Positions 48,301 to 59,974 of a DNA stretch of 64,000 bases are shown in pieces (positions within the stretch are counted from its first letter, which is position 1; each line of letters starts with the position of its first letter). The stretch comes from Anniella stebbinsi (taxonomy: Eukaryota > Chordata > Lepidosauria > Squamata > Anniellidae): the NCBI GenBank assembly GCA_029215795.1, contig JARDYH010000006.1:24939501-25003500 (forward strand). The letters run 5' to 3'. The notes under the pieces were generated by a model. That model was not told the DNA's origin. It worked only from the letters and a program-made list of their open reading frames with translations, and searched no databases. Both the position numbers and the translations under genes were made by a program.

Positions 48301-51300
48301 ATAGAATCATAGAATCATAGAATCATAGAATAATGGAGTTGGAAGGGGCCTATAAGGCCATCGCATCCCTGACAGATGGTTGTCCAGCTGCCTCTTGAAT
48401 GCCTCTAGTGGGAGAGAGCCCACAACCTCCCCAGATAATTGGTACCATTGTCGTACTGCTCTAACAGTCAGGAAGTTTCTCCTGATGTCCAGCCAGAATC
48501 TGGCTTCCTGTAACTTGAGCCCATTATTCCGTGTCCTGCACTCTGGATTGATCAAGAAGAGATCCTGGCCCTCCTCTGTGTGACAACCTTTCAAGTCTTT
48601 GAAGAGTGCTATCATGTCTCCCCTCAATCTTCTCTTCTCCAGGCTAAACATGCCCAGTTCTTTCAGTCTCTCCTCATAGGGCTTTATTTCCAGACCCTTG
48701 ATCATCCTTGTTGCCTTCCTCTGAACATGCTCCAGATTGTCTGCATCCTTCTTAAAGTGTGGTGCCCAGAACTGGATGCAATACTCAAGATGAGGCCTAA
48801 CCAGTGCTGAATAGAGGGGAACCAGTACCTCACGTGATTTGGAAGCTATACTTCTATTAATGCAGCCCAAAATAGCATTTGCTTTTTTTTGCAGCTACAT
48901 CACACTGTTGGCTCATATTCAGTTTGTGGTCTACAACAATTCCAAGATCCTTCTCGCTTGTAGTATTGCTGAGCCAAGTATCCCCTGCCTTGTAACTGTT
49001 CATTTGCTTTCTTTTTCCTAGGTGTAGAACTTGGCATTTATTCCTATTGAATTTCATTCTGTTATTTTCAGCCCAGCTCTCCAGCCTATCATGTTCACTT
49101 TGAAGCTTGTTTCTGTCTTCCAGGGTATTAGCGATCCCACCCAATTTTGTATCGTCTGCAAATTTAATAAGCATTCCCTGCACCTCCTCGTCCAAATCAT
49201 TTGTAAAAATGTTGAAAAGCACTAGGCCTAGGACTGAGCCCTGTGGTACCCCACCTGTTATCTCCCCCCAGTTTGAGAAGGTACCATTGATAAGCACTCT
49301 TTGAGTCCAATTCTGTAGCCAACTGTGGATCCACCTAATTATTGACCCATCTAACGCACTTTTCACTAGTTTGTGAATCAGAATGTTATGGGGCACTTTG
49401 TCAAATGCTTTGCTAAATTCAAGATATACTATGTCCACAACATTCTCACAGTCCACAAGGGTAGTTACCCGATCAAAACATGAGGTCAGATTAGTTTGGC
49501 AAATCCATGCTGGCTTCTAGTAATCATTGCATTGTTTTCAAGGTGTTTACAGATTGGCTTCTTTATAATCTGCTCCAAACATTTCTCAGGGATTGATGTC
49601 AGACTGACTGGTCTGTAGTTCCCAGTTTCCTCCTTTTTGCCCTTTTTGAAGACAGGGACAATATTAGCCCTCCTCCAGTCGTCCGACACTTCACCCATTT
49701 TCCATGATTTCGCAAAGATAATAAACAGTGGTTCTGAGAGTTCTTCTGCCAACTTCTTTATTACTCTAGGATGCAGTTCATCCGGCCCTGGAGATTTGAA
49801 CTCGTTCAAAGAAATTAGGTGTTCCTTGACCATTTGTTTATCAATCTCAAACTGCAATCCTGCCCCTTCAGCTTGTACTTCATTTTTGCCTGGGGGGTCA
49901 TAGACCCGCTTATGGGAGAAGACTGAGCCAAAGTAGGAATTGAGCACTTCGGCATTTTCTTTGTCATCTGTTATCAATTTGCCATCCTCATGAAGCAGTT
50001 GAACCATTGTTTCTTTCCTTTGTCTTTTACTATTCACGTATCTGAAGAAAGCCTTTTTATTGCTCTTAGCATCCCTCGTTAGTCTCAGCTAATTCTCAGC
50101 TTTAGCCTTCCTGACACCATTCTGGCACTTCTGTGCTACTTGTTTGTACTCTTCTTTTGTAGCCTGGCCTTCCTTCCACTTCCTATATGTATCCCTTTTT
50201 AGTTTCAGGTCATCTCTAAGCTTTTGGTGGAGCCACATTGGTTTCTTCTGTTGTCTTCTATCTTTTTTCCTTGTTGGAATTGTTTGTAATTGTGCCTTTA
50301 AAATTTCCTTTTTTAAAAACTCCCACTCATCTATGGCCTCCTCCACACGAGACGTTTAATGAGCCTTAGAGGCTCATTATAAATTTTACCTCCACACCAG
50401 CGGAGTGCAAAACGGGCGTACAGGCGCGTTATTTCCCCGATAATGCGCATTTTCGAATGCGCGTTAAATAGCGACTTTTATTTTTCTCCGGCCGTTAAAG
50501 CGCATTATCGCGGTGTGAACAAGCGATTATGCGCGTTAACGTCTTCTAAAGCGCTTTTTGGACATGAATTAATGCGCTTCGCCACCTCTCGCCGCCTCCC
50601 GTGCAGAGGGATTAGGCGTAAATGCGCCTCCGCGATAATGCGCATAATCCCGGAACCGGGCGCAAAAGCGCATCCTTGTGGAGGGGGCCTTGGACTCCTT
50701 TTCTCATTAGGGACATTTGCCATGGGACTTTACTTATCATAGTTCTGAGTTTATTAAAATCGGCTTTCTTGAAATCCATAGTACACGTATGGCTGCACTC
50801 AGCTTTTGCTTCCTTTAGAATCAAGAACTCAAGTATGACGTGGTCACTTTCCCCCAGAGTTCCCTTAACTGCCACTTTATCCACTAAGTCATCCCTATTG
50901 ATCAGTATCAAGTCAAGGATAGCCGATCCTCTAGTTCCTTCCTCTACTTTCTGTAGGAGAAAGTTATCAGCCGCACATGTCAGGAATTTCTTGGAGGGGC
51001 TTCTTTTGGCAGAATTTGTCTCCCCACAGAAATCGGGGTAATTCAAGTCCCCCATTACTACTACATCGGATTTCCTTGAACCACTGGCAGTTTGCTTTTC
51101 AAAAGTGTTGTCCTTGTCTTCTCCTTGATTGGGTGGTTGGTAGTAGACTCCAACTATCATGTTCCTTTTATTCCTTTCCCCATTTATTTTAATCCAGATG
51201 CTCTTGATGGGGCTGCCGGGCTCATCCTCTTGTATTTCTGTGCAGGGATAAGTATTTTAACATATAGTGGAACTCCGCCTCCCTTTTTATTTCTTCTGTG

Positions 51301-51430
51301 CTTTTTGAACAAGTTATATCGTTTAATTGCTGTATTCCAGTCATGGGAATCATCCCACCAAGTTTCAGTTATACTTATCAAGTTTCAGAAGAGTGCCTCC
51401 CTTCTTTCCACAAGAATACAATTGTGCTCC
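48301..51430 (-). mobile_element. CR1 LINE, nearly full-length ORF2, decayed
   Basis: Minus strand. At its 3' end (low coordinates, 48301-48335) it shows four copies of an 8-bp unit tcatagaa, the reverse complement of the CR1 tail. The endonuclease part (ISITETWWDDSHDW, VVVMGDLNYPD, LDLILINRDDLV) is at 50700-51381. RT is at 48857-50037 (YRPVSLTSIPEKCLEQII, AFDKVPHNILIHKL, GGVPQGSVLG, KFADDTKLGG). The C terminus (LVRPHLEYCIQFWAPH) is at 48307-48870. Stops and frameshifts break it. A CpG-rich MITE sits in it at 50340-50685. It lies antisense to PCDHG in the constant-region intron. 51748-51972 may be its further 5' part, beyond the MITE at 51436-51755. Confidence 0.88.
50340..50685. mobile_element. 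CpG-rich MITE nested in the CR1 (346 bp)
   Basis: Inverted ends CCTCCACA...TGTGGAGG, with GGCCT on both sides (50335-50339 and 50686-50690) as a candidate target duplication. The interior is packed with GCGC/CG words ('aatgcgcat', 'aagcgctttt'), unlike the CG-poor CR1 around it. It splits the CR1 frame between KGVQ and AIDEWEFLK. No coding capacity. Confidence 0.75.
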
Positions 51431-51435
51431 TGTTC

Positions 51436-51755
51436 TAGGCTGACCATATGAAAAGGAGGACAGGGCTCATGTAACTTTAACAGTTGTAGAGAAAAGGGAA
51501 TTTCAGCCAGTGTAATTTGTATGCAATTAGTTCCTTGTGAAATTCCCTCTTCATCACAGCAGTTAAAGTTGCAGGGGCCCTGGCTTCTTTTCTATCTGGT
51601 CACTATAGTATAGTGCCTGCAACTTTAATTGTTGGGATGAAGAGGGAATTTCACCAGGAACTAATTGCATACAAATGATACTGGCTGAAATTCCCTTTTC
51701 TCTACAACTGTTAAAGTAACATGAGCCCTGTCCTCCTTTTCATATGGTCAGCCTA
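51436..51755. mobile_element. hAT-type palindromic MITE, 320-bp family (copy 2)
   Basis: Ends TAGGCTGACCATATG / CATATGGTCAGCCTA, flanked by an exact 8-bp duplication TCCTGTTC (51428-51435 and 51756-51763). The near-complete palindrome could fold as a long hairpin. Confidence 0.92.
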
Positions 51756-51977
51756 TCCTGTTCCCACTCTTCCAAGTAAAACAAGTAGTAACCCTTGAAG
51801 CACGAAGAAAGTACCTGAGGACATTAATCTTTCTGTTCTGCTTGCCTGACATCTGCAGATCAGTGAGAAGAATGTTGAATACATGTAACAAATGTTGGTG
51901 ATAGTCTTTCTTCCACTGAACTTCCCAGGAAGTCTTAATCCAGCCCCTTGGGATTTTTCTAAACACAGGCATTCTCC

Positions 51978-52122
51978 TTAGGGCAGCCTTCCCCAGCCTG
52001 GTACCCTCTGGATGTTTTGGATTTCAACTCCCATCAGCCCCAGCCATGATGATCAGTGGTCAGGAATGCTGAGAGTTATCATCCAGTCATCAGAGGGCAC
52101 CTTGTTGGGGAAGGCTGCCTTA
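51978..52122. mobile_element. Palindromic MITE (family of 21688-21801)
   Basis: Ends 'gggcagccttcccca' / 'tggggaaggctgcc'; inside are 'ggatgttttgga' and 'caactcccatcagcccc'. Directly abuts the next palindrome. Confidence 0.72.
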
Positions 52123-52269
52123 GGCTGATCTACACTACTGTCTTAAAGCGCTTTAAAGCACTTTATAACAGTAGTGACAACTGTTTTGGAGTGTGTCCTG
52201 GGTCCCAACAGTTGTCACTACTGTTATAAAGCTTCAAAGCGCTTTCAAACAGCAGTGTAGATCCTGCCC
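52122..52269. mobile_element. 'ctacact' palindromic MITE
   Basis: 'gatctacactactgtcttaaagcgctttaaa' on the left pairs with 'gctttcaaacagcagtgtagatc' on the right; the central 'aacagtagtgacaactgttttgg' is also mirrored. Confidence 0.75.
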
Positions 52270-53050
52270 AGGTCAAGCTACATGCCATAGTAAATAAATA
52301 AATGATTAAATAAGACCTCCTCTAGTTCCTTATCTCCCTGCTGCCTCCCAGATTTCCTCTTCCTTCTTTTCCTGCCTTTTAAGCACTCATTAGTGGATGG
52401 TGTGTGTGTTTTTTTAAGTTGTTCTTCATAAGGGTTGCGAAGGGGTATTGCTTACCCATGTTTTTCAGAGCTCTGGCCAGTTTATTTTAATAGAAGCCTT
52501 AACCTCTTAATAATGAATTGAGATGTGACCCCTGATTGCTGGGGCCATAAACATAGGTGATGAAGGATCTAAGATAGCTAGCAAATCTTGTTCCTTTTCT
52601 GATTTCTGCCTTCTGCTGTAAGAGGCCATCGAGCCCAGTATACTCTCTCCCGACTGGTATGTTTCCATCCCACTATCCCACTCTTTTCCAGAAATAAAAT
52701 CCAGTGGGGCTAATGAATTCCATAAAAATATCAGTAAAAGTGCAATACGAACATATAATAGTTTAATGGAAGAAGTATTTGTGATGCAGGCGATGTAGTA
52801 CACAGACAGAGTGTTGCCATGGAAACTGCCAGTGTGCTAGTTGCAAGAGGCCCTCGCCTTTGAGAGATGCTGAGCAGTGCTGGCTTAGCTCTGCCAAACA
52901 GGAAACCATTTTTAAGACAGAAAGGTTTGTGTGTGTGTTTATATTATTTCAGAAGTGGCTGAAGTTATACATTTTTGTTCTACACACACACACACATACA
53001 GACCACAGCTCACCCCATTCAGCAGAGTCTCCCGGCCTGACTCTCTGACC

Positions 53051-53346
53051 GGGTTCGCATGATAATGGAGGAAAAATAAGCCACCATGTGTGCCAGTCAC
53101 AAACTGCATTATTACACTGACCAGGTGGAAGTCGTAGTAACATCTGAGTCCAGCGAGGATGGGTGGCAGGGGTGGTTTACAAACCACCCTGAAACCTATG
53201 GCTTGTTCTGGGGTTTCAAAGTGGTTTGTAAATCACACCAGCCAGCCACCCTTGCTGGGTTCAGCCATTACAACCAGTGAATACATGGAGGGAAAATCAA
53301 GTCACTGTGGCTTATTTTTCCCTCTGTGATCATGTGTGAATCCACC
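53051..53346. mobile_element. Palindromic MITE with 'ataagcca' arms
   Basis: Ends 'gggttcgcatgataatgg...aaaaataagcca' and 'tggcttatttttccctc...catgtgtgaatccacc' are inverted repeats of about 35-40 bp. The inner 'gtggtttacaaaccacc' and 'gtggtttgtaaatcac' are also complementary. About 296 bp, non-coding. Confidence 0.75.
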
Positions 53347-55590
53347 TTCTGTGCAGAATTTTGAGGGGGCTGGAGGAGCTGCCATGGGAAGGAGGGTGTG
53401 TGGAAGTTCACTTCCCCCAGCACAGTTGATCCAGCATAAATCTGGACCCATCCCATAATTAGCCCCATACCATTGCTGGTGTAATGAAAAATAGTCATTG
53501 CATTGAAGTTTGATGCATTCAATTTCTTTATCTGGCAAAAAATAAATTTTAAAAATCACATTTTTTACTGCAAAACTCACCCCTTTCAAATAAGCTCAGA
53601 TCCCACCTTCAGCACCAGAACAATCTAAGATACACACACATACACACACACCATTTTATTCTAGCTTTATACGCATAATGGCCTTGAGCAGGCTTTACAT
53701 TTACATCTTTTAATAATGTCTCTTTTGTAATTCCCTTTTCTTCTATATTCTGAAGTATTGGGCTTTATCGAAAAAAGCATACAACAAAGGATCTTGCAAT
53801 TCAGGACCAGGTTGCCTCCAATGACATAGTTAGCCCAGGGTTTGCAAAATAAGGACTGAGCCCCCTTTTGCTCCACACAAATACACACACATTTCTGATT
53901 TTCTCTGTTCCAGCAGCCCAGTTTACAAAATAAAGATGTTGATTAAAAACAATAACAACATATCAGCATAGTAGAAGATGATACTTCATATTTTAATTAT
54001 CTTCTTTGACTGTTATAACTTATCAGTAAATTGATGACTGAACGAAGCTCCTCCCTTGACCCAACTTCACCTCCATCCCTCACTCCTGTCCCGATGGAAA
54101 TGATAAGGGAGATATAGTAGGTACTGTGGCTCATGGTAATCTGTTGCCAATTTCAAGTTGGAAGACCATTTTTACACTGTACTCCAACAAGGCATAGCTA
54201 ATAGACATTACATGGAAGCGCTCATTCATTTAGCAGCTACCCCCCAAGTTGGTGGGTTACAGGGCTCTCAAATACTCTCATTCCTGCTAGGGGGCTGATG
54301 AATCAGCCTCAGAAAAGGACACCTAGAGCATCCCCCTTTATCCTTAGAAATAGCAGTCCTGCTCTTTGATCTGTAGAAGACCTAGGAATTATCCTTCTTT
54401 TATACTGGGTACCAAACTAGAGAGCCTGAGATCTTCCTAACCACACAGCAGCAGCAGAACCATTTGTTTAAACATAGATTTGCCCTAATCATAAAAAAGA
54501 GACAACAGGATGGATCCCTATTTTAGAGCAGGGATGGGGAACATGTGGTTCTATAGATATTGGATCATCCCTATACTGACTAGGAATGGTGGGAGTTTTA
54601 GAGTAAAAGGGGTTAAACCCTTCCTCAACTATGGTTCCCTGGAGTCTGTACTGTGAGGCACATTCTCCTCAGCTCAAGCGTTCACCGGTTCTAGAAGTGA
54701 GCTCAATTGGGAGAAACTACTGGTGGAGAACAGGCTAAGGAACAGGCATGGAGAAGGTTCAGCACCGCAGATGTATCGCTCTGCCCAAAATATCCGTCCC
54801 TCCCACTACACCCTACCCTCTTGCTTTTGGGGACATATTTGATTGCACAAGGAAGGTTCTGGGCTCCATCCCAAGCATCCAGTTAAAGGAGGTGCAATAG
54901 GAATCCCTACGAAAGATACCTGGCTGGGATCCAGGAGTTGCTGCCAGTCAGAGTAGAGCCTCCTATACCAGGTGAATTGACAGACTGGCTCAATAGTTGG
55001 CAGCTATATGTGTTCATTCATGATTGATTTACAAAAGCAGACCTGCTGTCATCTCCCTAATCACACAAGCTGTAGCCATCTTAGAAATGTGATAAGATGC
55101 ACTTAGCAAATAAAACATTTGTGCTCATTTCATAGCTGCATTCATAAACTCATTTGTACCATTTTTCCAGTAGTATTTGCTTTTGTGTGAATTCTGTAAA
55201 TCTGCATTTTTTAAAAAAGTTTCATTTCTTTCTTATCATGGTTTGTAGTGGTAGTTGTTGTCCTCTTCCATCTTTGCCATTTCCCCACTATTTCTCAGTC
55301 TGGGGCTAATTCTAGGCAGTGGCTTCTAGGGCTGAGCCCTCTTGAGCTGGCTCAGAATTAAGTCCTACAATAGCCTTAATTTTGAATCTTGATTTGTCAA
55401 AATCCTTCAAATAATAATAATAATAATAATAATGACTGACAGACAGACAAAAAAGAGATTCATGAAACTCAAAGGTGTGAAAATACTGGGCTACCGTCCT
55501 GTACATTTATCAGGCAGCATGCTCTGGTAAACTTGGTTGATCATTGCAAAGGAGGATGGGGTTCCAATGCCTTTAATATCTGGACATTCC
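53347..55590. other. Intronic spacer
   Basis: Only simple or partial repeats: CA-rich runs at about 53631-53652 and 53876-53892, a half MITE at about 54530-54600 and (AAT)n at 55410-55433. No gene. Confidence 0.45.
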
Positions 55591-55596
55591 AGAGAG

Positions 55597-55850
55597 ATAG
55601 CTGTGTGAGTCTGTAATTATACAACAACATCCCATCAACAGAGACTTTTGGCATTATCTTGGCATACACTTTGTGGATGAACTAGAGCCCGCATCACCAG
55701 ATGCATAATGTACTGAGGATAAAACTTCATGCATCTGCCAAAGGAGAGTCCAGTTCACAAAAGCTAATGTCACAATAAATCTGTTTTAAGGTGCCATAAG
55801 CCTCTGTGTTGTTTTAATACTTGTGTACCAGACAGAATGTCAGCAGGCAG
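55597..55850. mobile_element. Decayed palindromic repeat
   Basis: 'gctgtgtgagtctgtaattatacaac' on the left, 'cagatgcataatg...cttcatgcatctg' at the centre and 'cacaataaatctgttttaaggtgcc' on the right follow the layout of a common reptile palindromic element. Strongly mutated. Confidence 0.55.
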
Positions 55851-56008
55851 AGCTTTTCTTCTTGCATAACAAGTTTTCTTGCACAACTCATCTATTAAAA
55901 CTGGACTCCTTGGCAGCAGATTTCCAGTTAAAGTACGCTCATTAACAAAAAAAAAACATTACTTTTGTATTTAACCTTTTTAAAAATAAATAAATATCTA
56001 AGAATAAA

Positions 56009-56137
56009 TCAGCTTTCTGCAACCTGGTGCTCCCCAGGTGTGTTGGACTGTAACTCCCATTGTCCCCTGTGCTTGCATTAGCCATGCTGACTGAGGAGTC
56101 AAACACATCTGGAGGGCACCAGGTTGGGAAAGACTGA
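56009..56137. mobile_element. Palindromic MITE (family of 21688-21801) just before constant exon 2
   Basis: 'tgcaacctggtgctccc' and 'gagggcaccaggttggga' form inverted ends, with 'gttggactgtaactcccat' inside. It ends less than 100 bp before the acceptor of constant exon 2. Confidence 0.7.
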
Positions 56138-56232
56138 CAAACCATGCTGTGTCTGATGTGAAAAAAGGCCTCTGTTAACACTGTCTCTTCTGTACCTCTT
56201 TTAATATTTCAGTTGTCTTGTTTTCTCTTTAG

Positions 56233-56321
56233 GTCACAGAATGGGGATGAAAATGGAACTTGGCCAAACAACCAGTTTGATACAGAAATGCTTCAAGCCA
56301 TGATTCTGGCATCAGCAAACG
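56233..56321 (+). CDS. PCDHG: Protocadherin gamma constant exon 2
   Basis: 89 nt between acceptor ttctctttag and donor gtcagt. The first base completes the Gly codon from exon 1. It then encodes [15 protein letters not shown] and [14 protein letters not shown], near-identical to the mammalian gamma constant region, and ends with one base of the next codon (phase 1). The donor is gtcagt rather than gtaagt/gtgagt. Constant exon 3, with the Lys-rich C terminus, was not found up to 64000. Confidence 0.94.
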
Positions 56322-58010
56322 GTCAGTTTCCACTAATAACATGATACAAATTGTATTAGTTTGAGCTATCCAAAAACATTTCCTGCACATGTATACAAAA
56401 TTATAAAAGATTCAAAGTTAATGGCAAGAAAGCTTTGGGGGCTTTTCCCTCAGTGTGCTTCTTAAGCAGGTACTATTCAAACATCAGTGCCTTGCTTTAC
56501 ACCTTATGGAATTACACGACAGTGGGAAACGTGGCTGGTCTGCAACCCTTTTGTAGATTAAAGGATTTCTTTGTTCTTCATATAAAAGGAAATTGCATTG
56601 TTTAGACAGCTAATCTTTTTATAATAAACACAATTTTTTTTTTCAAATTCAGTATACAAATAACTGTGGGCTGTGGGTGGAGTTTCAAATCTATTTCACA
56701 TCGTTGCCTCTACCCTACCCATTGTGTCCCCCCCCCAAAAGCCTTATTAAACAGCCCAGGCAAACAGTAGCTAGTGCTGTCTTAGGACAGTGACAGCGAT
56801 CTTTGGAATTAGAGTATTTCCTTTGTTTTAAAAGAGAAAGGAGAAAATGTGGATGTTCAATTCTGCTCTGAAATGTGTCTTTGTAAAAAAATAGCCTGTG
56901 TGCGGGGAAGGGGGGCATATGTTTATTATTATCTCTCAGCAACTCTAGATCCAGTTTCCTTGCTTCACAAATAAAAGGATTATTTCTGAACTATCTCTTG
57001 TGCTGTTTCAGAGACAAAGAAGTCCTCAGAAAGATTGCTTTCCTATTGGGCAATCAGCAAACAAGCCAGCATTCAGTTCTATAAAAAGAAGCTCAATCAG
57101 ACAAAATCCTTTCTATCCACTTCATACACTGATTAAGATTAATACTGCTGGCTGTCACCTGATTAATGAGATCACAGTTAGTTAATTAATTAATTAATCG
57201 ATTACATTTGCAAAATGTGCATAAATCTGCAGGTTCATAAAACCAATAGTACTGAAAACAACATGCTTTCTAGATCTGGCTACTTAGAAGTAATTCTCAT
57301 TGATTTCAGTGGGGCTTGCTTTCAAGGAAACCTGCAGATTTACAGCCTGCTTCAAAGTGCTAGGTGACGTGATGCCTTGCCTTGAGGGTTAGGTGTGGTA
57401 GCTAATCCTTCTTCCTTGCTGAACTAACTTCTCCAAGAGGTAACACCATCTTCATCAAATTCCTTCTTCCAGGAAGGGAAAGGAAATGGCATGCACTAAT
57501 TTAGAAGAGGAGAGAGAAGGGGTATAATTTACCCAGTTAATCAGGGGCTCTTTTTACAGTTTTTTGGGGTGTTATTTAATTGATTGATTAAACATTGCAT
57601 GCCTAGTTAAGGCTTTGACCACAGGTGGTGCCTGTCCCTTTAAGATGGAGCCTCTCTGCCTCCTCTAATCCAGTACTAGTTTAGGACAGTTATCCTATAG
57701 CACAACTTGCCTATAACTCTCCATCAGGCTACTAAATGGTAAATAAAACAGGTGGGCAGGAGGTCACAGTGGAATCCTATCCTGGAGGAAGATGGACTTT
57801 ATTCCTGAGGGTACTTTCACTAGCTGCAACTATTAGGTAAAACTACCAATTTGGTGTCTGTTTTTGGTCTAGTTCCTCTACAGCTTTGTTAATGCGGATA
57901 CTGTCTAGTTTCTCTCCGTTTCTTTGTGTTTTGCCTTAGTATCGAGACAGCTGCATTTTATATTTTAAAAAATGGGGGATTAACCATTGTTATGTTTCCT
58001 CATTCCAACA
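56322..58010. other. Intron after constant exon 2, spacer
   Basis: No gene. About 57280-57350 is a half copy of the repeat at 9419-9505. The 'ttaattaattaattaa' run at 57183-57198 is a simple repeat. Confidence 0.45.
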
Positions 58011-58014
58011 TTCC

Positions 58015-58245
58015 TAAGTGCAACCTGAAACCTGCATGGCATGTAGAAGAGCCCTACTTCCTCTTCGATTCCATTTTAAGACTGTGACCAAATGCAGATT
58101 CCATGACTTTGACACCAGCCAGCCTGCCCCCGCCCCGGCTTTGTTTGCGATCTAACCTAATGAAGTTCTAGAGAACTCAGTAGTTTGCACATTTTTGTGA
58201 CATTTTCGGTGACCTGGTAAAGTCATTGCCCTAATATGAATTTAG
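58015..58245 (+). repeat. Ancient dispersed repeat (pair with 47060-47345)
   Basis: Same order of words as the copy at 47060: 'cctgaaacctgc', 'ccattttaagactgtga', 'cggctttgttt', 'aatgaagttctagagaact'. Confidence 0.5.
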
Positions 58246-58369
58246 GAGCTTTAGGGCACAATTCAATGCATGTTTACACAGGAAAAACTGGCTGGCTGGG
58301 GAATGTTAGGAGTTGTAGGAATTTTTTTCTGTCTGAATTTGCATTGGATTGTGCCCTTCAATAAATGAT

Positions 58370-58640
58370 ATTGGCAGGGCCGTGCAGAGGGGAGCCAGTG
58401 AGGCCAGTTGGTCCGGGGCCCACAATTTTGAGGGGGCACTCCGACGAGGAGGTCCCCCCTAGCTTACGCTACTGCTTCCATAGCGTAAGCGGCCCATCCA
58501 GAAGCGAGGAGCTGCCTTGCAGAAACAGTGCAGAAGCCATCTGTTGTGAATACCACGGTCAGACTACAATCCCCAGAGGGCCATGCTGCATGCAGGGCGG
58601 GGATATATGTGCCTTGAGGTGTCGTAGGAGTGCAGTGCAC
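58370..58640. repeat. Probable DNA-transposon end fragment
   Basis: 'agggccgtgcagaggggagcc...ttggtccggggccc' looks like the left end of a known type of vertebrate hAT element. GC-rich relative to neighbours. No matching right end found, so the call is weak. Confidence 0.35.
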
Positions 58641-58654
58641 TCAACCACATAGAT

Positions 58655-59970
58655 CAACCATATAACTACAAAAACTGTTATATAATGAAGTTTATACATT
58701 TATTTGTATCAGTTTATAATTAATTCAATCAGTTATATATTACAATACCAATCAATCCAATTGGCCACATTAACAATTTCAAATAACACCTGTTCATAAG
58801 TTAACATACTATTTCATGTTATACAATGAAGTATGTTTACTTATTTGTACCAATTGGATCACAGAGTTTCAAACGAAACTAGTTCATATGTTAACAACAC
58901 TGGTTCATAGCAACACTGGTTCATTTACAGGGCATCCGCTAATAATCTTCCTGTTTCGTTATTACTTCGTCAGAAGAATGCTGTAGGATAATAAACAGTT
59001 AAATTACTGTCACTCCGGGTATCTATATAATGTTTAAACACTTTGCAAACTATTTTATTTAGAAAGACAAATCCTCCCACCTTCTACTTCACGAGTCAGC
59101 CTTATCATTGTTCGACAGAAAAACTCCTTTAGATCACTCAAGCTGTAGAATGATATATATGAAAAATATTTAAAGTATGCTCAAAAAGATCATTCAGCTA
59201 GTTCACAAGATATATGAGCTTACCACCAGGCCTCTCTCTCCAGACTTCTCTCTCTAAAGCATCATGCTGGCTCTTTGCTACTGAAAGTTGTGTGGAGAAC
59301 AGCACTTATGCATCCAAGGCATGATTTAACAGGGTAATTTACATTAAGAAAGGTGTTAAGTCCAATTGCCATTAAGACCATAAGGTTCTACTGTATTCAA
59401 TTCGAAGATCCATTCTGCTTCTTGTTTGAGTAGCTCATTATTAAAGTCCTTATAGTTATAAGCATGTGGGAAAATCCTGTCAATAACTAAAAATATAAAG
59501 TCATCGTACCGATGTTGACATTGCATAAAATGCTGAACTAGTGGTGCTTCCACTCCTGCTGTATTGTTTGAGGTAGGCTGACCAGATAAAATCCAGGTCA
59601 GGGCTCATGTAACTTTAACAGTTGTAGAGAAAAGGGAATTTCAGCCAGTGTCATTTGTATGCAATTAGTTCCTGGTGAAATTCTCTCTTCATCACAACTG
59701 TTAAAGTTGCAGGGGCCCTGCCTTCTTTTGTATATGGTCACTCTAGTGTAGTGCCTGCACCTTTAACTGTTGTGATGAAGAGGGAATTTCATCAGGAACT
59801 AATTGCATACAAATGACACTGGCTGAAATTCCCTTTTCTCTACAACTGTTAAAGTTACATGAGCCCTGACCTGGATTTTATCTGGTCACCCTAGTTTGAT
59901 GTGTTGTAGTTTGAGGTGTTATGTAGAACGGACATGTTGCTGGGCACGCCCCCTTGAGGCGGTCATGTTG
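58655..59970 (-). mobile_element. Penelope-like retroelement 3, 3' fragment
   Basis: Minus strand. The GIY-YIG C terminus (APLVQHFMQCQHRYDDFIF, KQEAEWIFELNTVEPYGLN) is at 59356-59553, followed towards lower coordinates by an AT-rich 3' part. That part carries a partial tandem duplication ('gttata.aatgaagt.t' near 58676 and 58820) and a hammerhead-like core at 58954-58973. A 320-bp MITE interrupts it at 59574-59893. The RT domain is missing. Confidence 0.7.
59574..59893. mobile_element. hAT-type palindromic MITE, 320-bp family (copy 3)
   Basis: Ends TAGGCTGACCAG / CTGGTCACCCTA, with 8-bp flanks GTTTGAGG (59566-59573) and GTTTGATG (59894-59901), one mismatch. Inserted in Penelope-like element 3. 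Very close to the copy at 47678. Confidence 0.9.
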
Positions 59971-59974
59971 TCCT

